Below are positions 26,710-34,816 of a DNA stretch of 64,000 bases, piece by piece. Source of the DNA: Chloroflexota bacterium. Lineage in GTDB: Bacteria; Chloroflexota; Anaerolineae; UBA7937; B3-Chlor. The stretch lies in contig JAUVXJ010000015.1 of assembly GCA_030603665.1 (NCBI GenBank), positions 1 through 64,000 on the forward strand. Reading direction: 5' to 3'. The number at the start of each line of letters is the position of its first letter. The stretch's first letter is position 1. The translations under genes were made by a program, and so were the position numbers. The notes below the pieces were generated by a model. It was not told where the DNA came from. It was given only the letters and a program-made list of their open reading frames with translations, and did not search any database.

Positions 26710-27938
26710 TGTCGAAACTCTGGTATGTTGCCCGGCATGAATACGAGCGAAACGTCTTCAAGAAGAGCTTCATCTTTGCACTGGTGAGCGTTCCGCTTGT
26801 GCTTGGCGGCACTATCGGGATGATCGCTCTCATGGTGGCGCTGGACAACAACAGCGCGCCAGTGGGCTACGTTGATCACGCCGGTTTGCTTGCGGACCCC
26901 ATCCCTGCCCCGGTAGGGCGTCCCGAAGGGGGCATAGAGTTCATCTCGTTCCCGACTGATGAAGATGCGCGCGCGGCTTTGGAGTCAAAGAACATCCAGG
27001 CTTACTACGTCATAAGTCCGGACTACTCTGAGACTAGCCGGATTGAGATGGTGTATCTCAAAGAGCCCGGAGAGAACGTCTCCCGAGCGTTCCATGAGCT
27101 CATCCGGACCAGCTTGCTCGCCGACCAGCCCCCAGAGATCGCCCAACGGGCCGTTGGCGGCAGCAGCGTGACCGTGCGCTCGCCGGATGGCAGGCGCGAA
27201 TTCCACGGTGTTCCGACACTGGGTGCGGTCCTGCCGGTCTTGCTGAGCGTGGCATTCCTCTTTCTGCTCCTGATGAGCTCCGGGTACCTGATGCAAGCGG
27301 TGGTCGATGAGAAAGAGAACCGCACCATGGAGGTGCTCGCCACCTCCCTTTCGCCCCTGCAGTTGATAGGCGGCAAGGTCGTGGGCATCGTGGCCATTGG
27401 CCTGACTCAATTCACGGCCTGGATTCTGGTGGGCATCCTGGCCATCCTCATCGGCGGAAACGTGCTGAGCATCTCGTGGCTGCAAAATCCCAGTCTTGAC
27501 TGGGGACCCATCCTGGCGGTGGTTGCGGTGGCCATCCCCTCTTATGTCCTAGCTTCCGCCTTGATGTTCACCGTCGGCTCCACGGTCGCCCAGGACCACG
27601 AGGGCCAGCAGATAGGCATGCTATTCTTCATGCTCTTCATGATTCCCATCTACGCGCTCGTGATCATCGGAGAGACACCAGACGCAACTGCATCGGTGGT
27701 GCTCAGTCTCCTGCCGTTCACCTCACTCATGACGGTCGGCCTTCGCAGTCTGTTCTCTGTCGTGCCTTGGTGGCAGGTTGCCACCAGCGTCGCCATTCAG
27801 ACCACCTGCGCTGCGGGAGCGCTCTGGTTGGCTGCTCGTGCCTTCCGCCTGGGCATGCTGCGTTATGGCCAGCGCCTGAGGATCGGTGAGATCCTCGGCA
27901 AAGGAAGAGCGGCGCCCATGGGAAGGAATCTGCCATGA
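26706..27938 (+). CDS. ABC-2 exporter permease 1 (NatB-like)
   Basis: The 410-residue membrane protein has one N-terminal helix (about 25-48), a large extracytoplasmic domain (about 50-175), then five or six helices. It carries the family motif DEKENRTMEVLATSLSPLQLIGGK after the second helix. The start overlaps the ATPase stop; ATG 26706 or 26709 are equally possible. It is a paralogue of the next gene, so the exporter is probably a heterodimer with the shared ATPase. NatAB-type systems export ions, antibiotics or peptides; no substrate can be assigned. Confidence 0.85.
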   Translation: MMSKLWYVARHEYERNVFKKSFIFALVSVPLVLGGTIGMIALMVALDNNSAPVGYVDHAGLLADPIPAPVGRPEGGIEFISFPTDEDARAALESKNIQAYYVISPDYSETSRIEMVYLKEPGENVSRAFHELIRTSLLADQPPEIAQRAVGGSSVTVRSPDGRREFHGVPTLGAVLPVLLSVAFLFLLLMSSGYLMQAVVDEKENRTMEVLATSLSPLQLIGGKVVGIVAIGLTQFTAWILVGILAILIGGNVLSISWLQNPSLDWGPILAVVAVAIPSYVLASALMFTVGSTVAQDHEGQQIGMLFFMLFMIPIYALVIIGETPDATASVVLSLLPFTSLMTVGLRSLFSVVPWWQVATSVAIQTTCAAGALWLAARAFRLGMLRYGQRLRIGEILGKGRAAPMGRNLP

Positions 27939-29197
27939 GAAAGACATACCTGGTCCTGCACCACGAGCTAGTCACTACACTGACACGCCCATCGTACTTG
28001 TTGATAGCCTTCGGCTTACCCCTGCTGGCTGTGCTGGTCTTCGCTGGTGTCACCATCCTCAAGGGCGGCTCGCCCAATCGAGGAGTGTCGCCCGATGCGC
28101 CGGATACATCAAAGCTGGAGGTCGAAGGGTACGTCGATCAGGCAGGACTGATCAGCATCATTCCACAGGATATTCCCCGCGACCATCTGATAGCTTATCC
28201 CAACGAGCAGCAGGCCCAGCGGGCGCTGGAGGCCGGAGAGGTCGCCGCCTACTTCGTCATTCCCGAGGACTACATCGAAACCGGCAATCTGCTCTACATC
28301 CATCCCAGCCCCAGCCCGTTCTCAGCCCATGTTCGGGACTCGGCAATGCGTTGGACATTGCTGGTCAACGTGCTCGGTGGGGACATCGAGTTGGCCACTA
28401 GGGTCTGGAATCCGGCGAACCTGGACGTGACAGATCTGACTCCAGGATCGCAGCCAGACCAGGCCTGTTCACAACCAGGCATGAGCTGCGAATCGAACCT
28501 GTTGATACGCTACCTCCCCATGATCATGCTCGTGCTTTTCTACATCTTCATCATCACAGGGTCCAGCCTACTACTGAAAAGCATCAGCGCGGAGAAGGAG
28601 AACCGTGTGATGGAGATCCTGATGCTGTCTATCAGCCCCCTGCAAATACTGGCTGGAAAGATCGTCGGTCTGGGGTTCGTGGCACTGCTCCAGATGGTAG
28701 CCTGGCTAGGCACAGGCTACCTCGTGTTGCGAACCGGTGGACAGACGCTCAACCTCCCGGCAGGTTTCCAGATTCCGCCCTCGTTGCTGGCCTGGGGGTT
28801 GGTCTTCTTCCTCCTCGGTTACGCCCTGTACGCCAGCCTCATGGCAGGTGCAGGGGCCCTGGTGCCCAAGGTGAAGGAGACCACCCAGGTGACCTGGGTA
28901 GTTATGACACCGCTCTTGGCGGGCTACTTGGTGGGTTTCTTCATAGTCGAGGATCCCCACGGGATACTTGCTACTGGACTGAGCCTGTTCCCGTTGACTT
29001 CCCCGATAATGATGATGCTGCGCTTGACCGTCGGAGGTGTGCCGCTGTGGCACACGCTGCTCGCTGTAGGACTGCTTGTGCTCACGGTCATCGTCGTCGT
29101 TCGTGCCGTGGCGCGGATGTTCCATGCGCAGAACCTGCTCTCGGGACAGCCCTTCAGTGCCAAGCGATTCTATGGCGCGCTCCTGGGGCGAGCATAG
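27935..29197 (+). CDS. ABC-2 exporter permease 2
   Basis: The 420-residue permease has the same layout as its upstream neighbour: an N-terminal helix, an extracytoplasmic loop of about 180 residues, and five to six helices with the motif SAEKENRVMEILMLSISPLQ. The ATG overlaps the preceding stop (ATGA). The loop carries a cysteine pair (QACSQPGMSCES) absent from permease 1, possibly a disulfide. Together with the ATPase it should form one exporter. Confidence 0.85.
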   Translation: MRKTYLVLHHELVTTLTRPSYLLIAFGLPLLAVLVFAGVTILKGGSPNRGVSPDAPDTSKLEVEGYVDQAGLISIIPQDIPRDHLIAYPNEQQAQRALEAGEVAAYFVIPEDYIETGNLLYIHPSPSPFSAHVRDSAMRWTLLVNVLGGDIELATRVWNPANLDVTDLTPGSQPDQACSQPGMSCESNLLIRYLPMIMLVLFYIFIITGSSLLLKSISAEKENRVMEILMLSISPLQILAGKIVGLGFVALLQMVAWLGTGYLVLRTGGQTLNLPAGFQIPPSLLAWGLVFFLLGYALYASLMAGAGALVPKVKETTQVTWVVMTPLLAGYLVGFFIVEDPHGILATGLSLFPLTSPIMMMLRLTVGGVPLWHTLLAVGLLVLTVIVVVRAVARMFHAQNLLSGQPFSAKRFYGALLGRA

Positions 29198-29240
29198 AGC
29201 GCGGCACCGGACGTATAGCCGAATGGGTGGTAAGCACGCT

Positions 29241-30449
29241 ATGCGACTGAGAGTGCCTTTCGTGTCGGCCCTGCTGGTCGTGCTTGTCGGACTGACAGCG
29301 TGTGGGCCGCCCATAGCTTCGCCTACGGCTCCATCTCCGCCCACTCTGGCACCACTGTCGCCGGGCTTCGACCTGGACAATCTGATTAATGACGTCTTCG
29401 ACCCCCAGCCAGGGGAAAGGGTGCTGGTGATCACGGATCTGCCCCATGGAGATCTGGACGACTATGAAGGATGGGCAGAGCGGCGGGAGATGGCTGAGGA
29501 GTGGCGCTCGGCCTTCAAGGCCCTGGAGGGCGAGATGGGAATCAGTGCACACCCCCTACTTACCTATCCAGCTACTGGGGCGCACAATGGACCTCTGCCG
29601 GACGAGGGCGAGATGGATGGGCAGCCAGTGCGCTTTGAGGAGATCCTTGCCGACTCCAACATCGTCGTCGCTCTCACGGAGTTTTCTGCCACAGCCCCGC
29701 TTGCGGAGTCCACACAGAGGTTCCCCGACTTGCGGGTCGCGAGTATGCCCATGGTCGGTGCAAGCATGGAGGAGACCGCTCTGGCTGCCGACTATGCAGA
29801 GGTGGCCCGCAAGGCTCACGTTCTGCGAGACAAGCTCGATTTGGCCGAGGGCGCCAGGATCGAGTTCGCCACCGGGCATGAGATGTACTTCGACCTGCGA
29901 TCTCGCGAGGCTCACGCCGATGATGGCCAGCTTCACGCCGACAAAGAGGGAGAGCGCATCATCAACTTGCCCAGCGGCGAGGCCTATATCGCTCCTTATG
30001 AAGGGGAGCTCGAAGGTGAGCCTAGCAGGACCGAGGGCATGATTCCCGTGATGCTCGGTGCCGAACTGGTGGTGGCCATAGTGGAGGAGAACCGCATCGT
30101 GGAGGTAATCGGCGACGGGCCGGAGGCTGCCGAGGCCCGCGAACACATGGCGCTGGACGACGCTCTGCGCAACATCGCTGAGCTTGGCCTGGGCTGCAAT
30201 GAGAGCGCGGTTGTCACGGGAAATGTGCTAGAGGACGAGAAGGTGACGGGCATGCACTGGGCCTTTGGACTCAGCGAGCACATCGGGGGAACGGTAGGTG
30301 TCGACGATTTCAGCGATCCCGGTCTTGCTGAGCATCGGGACTGGGTCTACCCGAAGGGTGGCGCCATCGAGATCGCCAGCCTCGTCCTCGAATATGCAGA
30401 TGGGACGAGCGAAGAAATCATCAGAGACGGTGAATACACCACGTTCTAG
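29241..30449 (+). CDS. Lipoprotein related to M29 aminopeptidases
   Basis: The 402-residue protein starts MRLRVPFVSALLVVLVGLTAC, a lipoprotein signal with lipobox LTAC, then a proline/serine linker. The rest resembles the peptidase family M29 (AmpS/AmpT): NLPSGEAYIAPYEGE, a Gly-rich ELGLGCN segment, VTGMHWAFGLSEHIGG and HRDWVY, matching the Glu and His/Asp metal-site regions. M29 enzymes are usually cytoplasmic dimers, so an exported, lipid-anchored member is unusual. It may be an active peptidase at the outer membrane face or a non-catalytic descendant. It follows the exporter by 43 bp. ATG 29223 is an alternative start. Confidence 0.72.
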   Translation: MRLRVPFVSALLVVLVGLTACGPPIASPTAPSPPTLAPLSPGFDLDNLINDVFDPQPGERVLVITDLPHGDLDDYEGWAERREMAEEWRSAFKALEGEMGISAHPLLTYPATGAHNGPLPDEGEMDGQPVRFEEILADSNIVVALTEFSATAPLAESTQRFPDLRVASMPMVGASMEETALAADYAEVARKAHVLRDKLDLAEGARIEFATGHEMYFDLRSREAHADDGQLHADKEGERIINLPSGEAYIAPYEGELEGEPSRTEGMIPVMLGAELVVAIVEENRIVEVIGDGPEAAEAREHMALDDALRNIAELGLGCNESAVVTGNVLEDEKVTGMHWAFGLSEHIGGTVGVDDFSDPGLAEHRDWVYPKGGAIEIASLVLEYADGTSEEIIRDGEYTTF

Positions 30450-30537
30450 TCCCACGCGCAGACTGGACGGTGGGGTCTAGAAACAAAGCGGGCTCGAATG
30501 AACCCTGCTGCACACGAGATACCAGGGAGTTCTGGAA

Positions 30538-31266
30538 ATGAGCGCCAAGGCACCCGAAAAGCAACCGACTCGCGACGCTGACTTGACCCGTGGCATCAGG
30601 AAACGCGGTATCCAGATCGCTTTCCAGATGCTACTCACAGGAGGCATTCTCTTCCTCTCATCGGGTCGCCTCGATTGGTGGTTTGCCTGGGTCTATCTGC
30701 TGATATTTGTGCTTGGAGTGGGTGTCAACTCCTACGTGCTGTTGAGAATCAACCCAGAGTTGATAGCCGAACGAGCGCGACAGTTCACACCTGAGACCAA
30801 GAAGTGGGACAAGATCCTGGCCACCCTCTGGGGTCTCATGTCGGCAGTCTCGCTCATGGTGGCAGGGTTGCACGTGCGTTTCGGCTGGTCGCCACAGATA
30901 TCCTTGACGGTCCAGTTGATCGCCATGCTATTCCATATGTTCGGTTCAGCTTTCGCCAGCTGGGCCATTGTGTCCAACGCGTTCTTTGCCGGGACTGTTC
31001 GCATCCAGACAGAACGCGGGCATTCTGTTGCCTCATCCGGCCCCTACAAGTTTGTGCGCCACCCCGGTTACGCCGGGTGGATGGTCTCCAATGTGGCAGT
31101 GGTGATCATGCTCGGTTCACTGTGGGCGCTTTTCCCTGCGGTCATCGCAGTGCTCGCTCTCGCCGCCCGCACCGCACTTGAGGACCGTACGCTGCGCGAG
31201 GAGCTACCAGGCTATGAAGAGTACGCCCAGCGAGTCCACTACCGTCTCGTGCCGGGCCTCTGGTAG
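30538..31266 (+). CDS. Isoprenylcysteine methyltransferase-like membrane protein (second copy)
   Basis: The 242-residue protein has six predicted helices and the C-terminal signature VRHPGYAGWM followed by ALEDRTLREELPGYEEYAQRV, characteristic of the ICMT/PEMT methyltransferases. It is longer at the N-terminus than the homologue at 24134-24721. ATG 30538 is preceded by a weak GGGAG. It closes the run of genes after the exporter; the stop is followed by convergent genes. Substrate unknown. Confidence 0.8.
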   Translation: MSAKAPEKQPTRDADLTRGIRKRGIQIAFQMLLTGGILFLSSGRLDWWFAWVYLLIFVLGVGVNSYVLLRINPELIAERARQFTPETKKWDKILATLWGLMSAVSLMVAGLHVRFGWSPQISLTVQLIAMLFHMFGSAFASWAIVSNAFFAGTVRIQTERGHSVASSGPYKFVRHPGYAGWMVSNVAVVIMLGSLWALFPAVIAVLALAARTALEDRTLREELPGYEEYAQRVHYRLVPGLW

Positions 31267-31445
31267 GCTAAGCCATGTCTAGGGCTGGCATGACAGTGGA
31301 TGGAGTGAGAAGGGATATGACAATGGCCGGCGTGCCCCATATTGCGCCGGGCCAGTTTGTTGGCGGCCGTGTCATTCAGCCGACAGCAGCGCACAACCCT
31401 CTGATGCAGGCAGCGGCGGAGGACCGCCGAGGGCTTTGCGGTAGT

Positions 31446-32105
31446 TCATCTCGTCAAAAGGGATTCATTGCGTGCCCGCAGGATCGAGCCCAGTGTTGTA
31501 CCAACCTTGTGCGCGGCAAGAACCGCTGCCTCCTGTTGGGCAAAGCGCGGTGGACAATGCCTAATCTCGATACGCTCCAGAAAGCCGTGGTCCCGAACCA
31601 CGCCACCCACGGTACAGTCGTGACCATAGCCACAGGTATAGCACTGCGCATACCCGTCTGCATACACCGTCCCAACAACAGCCATCAGATTGGAGGTCAT
31701 GATCCGGCATATGTACTCAATCGCCGGCGACGAGTCTTCCCCGCCTCCACCCACGCCAATCGCAACCCCCAGCTTTCCGGCCAGACAAAACACTTCCCTG
31801 TGGCGAAAACAGAACGTCCGCTCCAGACAGGCGTGTCCTAGCGCATTGATCATGCCGTAGTAGGTTGGAGCACCAAAGACCAACGCATCAGCTGCCAGCA
31901 TCTTCTCCCCAATCAGCGGCCAATCATCCTCTAGCCTGCAACGATTGTCCGCCGCGCAGTCCGTGCGTCCACGGCACCCGCTGATTGTCGCTTCGGCCAG
32001 GGAAACATACTCATACGGTTCCCCGGTGGCTTCAAGGACAGCCTTGGCCGCCTCAGCAGTGATCCCGTTCTCCCGCGCGCTGGCGCTGATACCTAGGATA
32101 GTCAC
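31446..32105 (-). CDS. NADPH-dependent FMN reductase / iron-sulfur-flavoprotein-like protein
   Basis: The 219-residue flavodoxin-fold protein opens TILGISASAREN and has a cysteine-bearing segment GCRGRTDCAADNRC followed by DDW, then GAPTYYGMINALGHACLER, the FMN-binding loop typical of the family. The cysteine spacing is related to iron-sulfur flavoproteins but not identical, so a cluster is uncertain. A second cysteine group (CYTCGYGHDC) sits near residue 165. Start GTG 32105 has GAGGAAG 5 nt upstream. It is followed on the same strand (upstream in transcription) by a small ABM-like gene. Confidence 0.78.
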   Translation of the reverse strand: MTILGISASARENGITAEAAKAVLEATGEPYEYVSLAEATISGCRGRTDCAADNRCRLEDDWPLIGEKMLAADALVFGAPTYYGMINALGHACLERTFCFRHREVFCLAGKLGVAIGVGGGGEDSSPAIEYICRIMTSNLMAVVGTVYADGYAQCYTCGYGHDCTVGGVVRDHGFLERIEIRHCPPRFAQQEAAVLAAHKVGTTLGSILRARNESLLTR

Positions 32106-32230
32106 TCTGCTTCCTCCTCGCTTCTTTCCAGGCCTGATCCCATCGATTCCTATGGCGGGCGCGCAAGCCAGCCTGCGGGCTACGTGCGGGGTTGGGCCAG
32201 ATCTGCTGTCTGCTGCGCGTCCACCTGGTA

Positions 32231-32515
32231 TTACGCCTTGATGACCTCGAATAGCACCCGCCTCGGCGGCTCTTTCACAAGCCCCTTGACGGCGTCCTGC
32301 AGCTGGGGAAACATGGCCTGGAAGGCTGTCTCCGCGTCTTCCTTTGTTTCCCATGTCACCAGGGCCCCGTACTCGCCGGTCTCATCGTTGCCCAGGAACA
32401 TCACGCTCTCGAAGCCCTTCATCTTCTCCAGGGAAGGACGGAACTTCTTACCCATTTCCTCCACCTGCTGGCGCTTCCCCGCGCCCAAGTTGAACGTGAC
32501 CCAGTTTGCATACAT
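32231..32515 (-). CDS. Small ABM-like (dimeric alpha-beta barrel) protein
   Basis: The 94-residue protein starts at ATG 32515 behind AAAGGAG. It begins MYANWVTFNLGAGKRQQVEE and includes MKGFESVMFLGNDETGEYG and LVTWETKEDAE, the strand-helix-strand layout of antibiotic-biosynthesis-monooxygenase-like proteins. Such proteins bind small aromatic or heme-like ligands or have no known role. It lies 125 bp upstream of the flavoprotein gene on the same strand and may be co-transcribed with it. Confidence 0.68.
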   Translation of the reverse strand: MYANWVTFNLGAGKRQQVEEMGKKFRPSLEKMKGFESVMFLGNDETGEYGALVTWETKEDAETAFQAMFPQLQDAVKGLVKEPPRRVLFEVIKA

Positions 32516-32533
32516 GGTTGCCACTCCTTTCAC

Positions 32534-32782
32534 TTAGATGGCGACTTTCCAGCGGGCCCAACCCCGAGAGAACTCACAGCCCCCCGTGTCCTCCATGATC
32601 TCCGTGCCGCCCGCTCCCGCAACACCCCCATTGTCCCCTGCTTAGAGACTCAGGAGTGGATGGCTTCGTCGATCCCCTTCATGCGCTCGGCAACCGGAAG
32701 TAGGGACACTCGATGGCGCTGCGATAATGTGTCTCGTCAATAGGTATAACACTGCGAATTGCGGTCTGGATACGTTCGCCCT
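32534..32782. other. Gene-free stretch with a possible flavoprotein remnant
   Basis: No intact gene is seen. On the minus strand 32741-32780 echoes the part of the flavoprotein gene that encodes YADGYAQCYTC (here YPDRNSQCYTY then a stop), so this may be the debris of a duplicated flavoprotein gene. The match is short and tentative. Confidence 0.3.
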
Positions 32783-32914
32783 TCAACCTCGGCTCCTCGT
32801 CCCACAATGGGCAACCTGGCTTGACCTCTCCCTCTACATGTGCTATCATCTACTGACTTGGCCTCTACTTCGATGATCGTCTGAGACGCGCACCTCGTCC
32901 TGGCTGTCATCAAC
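32783..32914 (+). repeat. Dispersed promoter-bearing repeat, copy R1
   Basis: About 130 bp shared with 37494-37622 and 38868-38999. Common blocks are CTCGTCCCACAATGGGCAAC, a TTGACC-17-TATCAT promoter and TACTTCGATGATCGTCTGAG near the end. It is followed by GAGGAG and a GTG that opens only 21 codons, probably the stump of a lost gene. Confidence 0.75.
32821..32849 (+). promoter_or_regulatory. Promoter within repeat R1
   Basis: TTGACC (32821-32826), 17-nt spacer, TATCAT (32844-32849). The nearest intact gene downstream is the SnoaL-like gene at 33088, about 230 nt away. Confidence 0.6.
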
Positions 32915-33087
32915 CGCCGCCGGTGCACATGAGGAGGAGACTCTCGTGAAGAGCGGGTCGCTGCATTCACACGCTCGCACTCTACCCCTTCAGCAATGCC
33001 GGCGTTCGTGACAACTGACCCATTAGCAGTAGGAGCAGCATATGTTCATAGTGAACCACAGGTCCTTAGTCAGTTCGGGAGGAGATC

Positions 33088-33513
33088 ATGTCACAAGAGA
33101 ACAAAGCCCTCGTCCGCAGGTTTTTCGAGTTGCTAGAGCTCGACCAGAGAGTGCCGGAGGAGTTGTTGGGCCCTGGCTTCACCTACCATGTGCCCGGGGC
33201 CCCTGCAAAAGATCTAAAGGCCACCCGAGAGCGGGCGACTGAATTCATTGCTGCCTTTTCGGATTTCAAACGGATCGAAGAGGACATGGTAGCTGAAGGC
33301 GATAGGGTAGCTTTCCGTTCCAGGTTGGAGATGACCCACACTGGAGAGTTCATGGGTCTGGCCGGCAGCGGCAAGCAGATCTCCGTTGTGGAAATGGGCA
33401 TCATGCGAATAGCGGATGGCAAGATTGCCGAGATGTGGGGCCTCTTGGACACGATGGGGCTCATGCAGCAGGTGGGCGCGATGCCGTCACCGGGCCAGGC
33501 GAGATCAGTCTAA
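33088..33513 (+). CDS. SnoaL-like polyketide-cyclase-fold protein
   Basis: The 141-residue protein starts MSQENKALVRRFFELL and shows the NTF2/SnoaL pattern: an N-terminal helical pair, then GDRVAFRSRLEMTHTGEFMGLAGSGKQISVVEMGIMRIADGKIAEMWGLLD, split here across strands of a curved sheet. Members include ester cyclases and many uncharacterised enzymes; the specific reaction is unknown. GGGAGGAG lies 3-10 nt upstream of the ATG. It stands alone downstream of repeat R1. Confidence 0.8.
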   Translation: MSQENKALVRRFFELLELDQRVPEELLGPGFTYHVPGAPAKDLKATRERATEFIAAFSDFKRIEEDMVAEGDRVAFRSRLEMTHTGEFMGLAGSGKQISVVEMGIMRIADGKIAEMWGLLDTMGLMQQVGAMPSPGQARSV

Positions 33514-33694
33514 GTCCTCTCACGCGAGAACTACACGCTGCTCAGAGGCGCCACTCCTTTCGCTACCTGATGCCGCTCGCGCTGAAAGCCTCGCCCGTGG
33601 CACAAGCTCGCTAGCCGGGTCACCCAGCCGCCCCGGCATACCCTGGTGACACCCCCACCTCACCTGGCGTTTTGCTCTGTCTCCAGCATCAACT

Positions 33695-33883
33695 CTACGC
33701 AAGAATGCCATAGTGTGAAGTTGCCTCCAAACTCATGACCCAACCCCACTCGATCGGCCACGAGGGGATCAGCTCATCGATCTCCAGCGTGAGCCGCATA
33801 GTCTGTTTGAGGAACACGACGATCTTGCCGTGGTGGGTCACGTCGTCGTAGGTGGGGATGGGGATCAGCGAAAGGAAGTCACA
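33695..33883 (-). pseudogene. Protein-like remnant downstream of hicA
   Basis: Reading minus strand, about 60 codons run without a stop from inside the end of hicA to a TAG at 33695-33697. They give a natural-looking sequence (IPIPTYDDVTHHGKIVVFLK, then LTLEIDELIPSWPIEWGWVM). No start with a ribosome site is found; an internal GTG could begin a 48-residue protein. It is probably the C-terminal end of a lost gene. I do not recognise the family. Confidence 0.35.
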
Positions 33884-34094
33884 GGAGCTTCAAGAACTCA
33901 TCCACGCTCAGTCCCGCGTGCCTGATGATGCCCCGCAGAGTACCACTGTCAAGTTCCTTGTGGTCGGGCACAACTACCTGAGCGAAGGGGTCATCTCGGC
34001 GGAGGACGATATGACTTCCCTTCTGCCGCTTGACATAGAATCCGACAGCATCGAGGGCCCGGACGCACTCCCGACCTGAGATCTTGGGCAGCAT
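33879..34094 (-). CDS. hicA: HicA-family mRNA interferase toxin
   Basis: The 71-residue protein has the HicA double-stranded-RNA-binding fold: GFYVKRQKGSHIVLRR with catalytic His28, and VVVPDHKELDSGTLRGIIRHAGLS. HicA toxins cleave mRNA and are held in check by HicB. Its ATG lies 2 bp after the hicB stop, so antitoxin and toxin are co-translated with the antitoxin first. The length is typical. Confidence 0.9.
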   Translation of the reverse strand: MLPKISGRECVRALDAVGFYVKRQKGSHIVLRRDDPFAQVVVPDHKELDSGTLRGIIRHAGLSVDEFLKLL

Positions 34095-34096
34095 CG

Positions 34097-34303
34097 TCAG
34101 ACGGCGACGACCAGTGTCTCGAATCGGTCTTCAGGCACGGCCAGGTCATCCTCTTCCAAGGCCTCGATGTAGGCCTCGATGGCCTCGCGGATGTTAGCTA
34201 CGGCCTCCTCTTTGGTTTTGCCCTGACTGATACATCCAGGCAAGCTCGGACACTCGGCAACCCAGTATCCGTTCTCCCCGGGGTAGATGACCACCTGTCT
34301 CAT
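34097..34303 (-). CDS. hicB: HicB-family antitoxin
   Basis: The 68-residue protein begins MRQVVIYPGENGYWVAECPSLPGCISQGKTKEEA, the HicB partial RNase H-like fold, and ends in a short acidic region without an evident DNA-binding domain. It should bind and neutralise HicA. ATG 34303 has GAGAGG 7 nt upstream; an ATG at 34324 is in frame but less likely. A TG-extended -10 lies 40 nt upstream. Confidence 0.9.
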   Translation of the reverse strand: MRQVVIYPGENGYWVAECPSLPGCISQGKTKEEAVANIREAIEAYIEALEEDDLAVPEDRFETLVVAV

Positions 34304-34341
34304 CTCGCACCTCTCTCCGGCCACGACTCCAACTTATGCTC

Positions 34342-34350
34342 ATTATAACA
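34342..34350 (-). promoter_or_regulatory. Extended -10 promoter of hicBA
   Basis: On the minus strand TGT-TATAAT (hexamer at 34347 down to 34342) forms an extended -10. No clear -35 is seen. The leader to the hicB ATG would be about 32 nt. Confidence 0.55.
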
Positions 34351-34371
34351 CAATCCACCGTTCGGGCGCCC

Positions 34372-34511
34372 ATCCCGAGGCCTTTGATCGCAGCCGCGGC
34401 ATCCTTTTCGTACAGACTCTAGACCCGCTCACCGCCGAGGTCCTCGCCCACCGGTTCCACACCACCATCATGCGCACCGTCCAGGACATCCAGTTCCACT
34501 CCTGGCGATAG
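34372..34511 (+). pseudogene. 3'-end remnant of an unknown gene (copy P1)
   Basis: This stretch encodes a C-terminal fragment (FDRSRGILFVQTLDPLTAEV, then LAHRFHTTIMRTVQDIQF) ending in TAG. Related fragments end at 37487 and 38861, each followed at once by the promoter-bearing repeat; here that repeat is absent and an internal stretch of about 12 codons is missing. No full-length parent exists in the window and I do not recognise the family. It overlaps the hicBA promoter region on the other strand. Confidence 0.6.
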
Positions 34512-34816
34512 CAGACCTCTCAGACCCTCGCCCGCCGACATCTCGAAGGCAAAAGCTCAAGGATAGCAACCCGGATTCGAGCCCGTAGCCGAGGTCGATG
34601 TTGAGGTGTCTCTGAACTATGCTGAGATTCCACTGATCCGGTAGGGCGGCGAGCGCAACTGAGTTTCACGAATAGCGACAAGGTCGGCTCGACCGCAACT
34701 CTTAGCAGGCTGAAGGGTTTCCTTACTAGATTAGTGTTCGGTTCCCGGCCGACAACAGGCCGATTGTTGAAGCACAGGCGGGATGGCAGAGCCCCGGACC
34801 AGTGAGGAGGCAGCGA
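34512..34816. other. Gene-free stretch before fabF
   Basis: A short frame ending GTA...CTGATCCGGTAG near 34642 may be another C-terminal gene fragment. No good promoter for fabF is found; TTAGCA with CTAGAT near 34704-34732 is poor. Nothing else is supported. Confidence 0.35.

Noticed and set aside
31275..31841. 188-codon plus-strand open frame
   Set aside because: Mostly antisense to the flavoprotein gene, whose motifs and ribosome site are clear.
34287..34511. A 74-residue plus-strand gene
   Set aside because: The first part is antisense to hicB; only the end is protein-like and it matches gene tails elsewhere, so it is treated as remnant P1.
34568..34600. tRNA-like GGATTCGAGCCC stretch
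   Set aside because: The flanking bases do not pair as a T-arm and no acceptor or anticodon arms are found.
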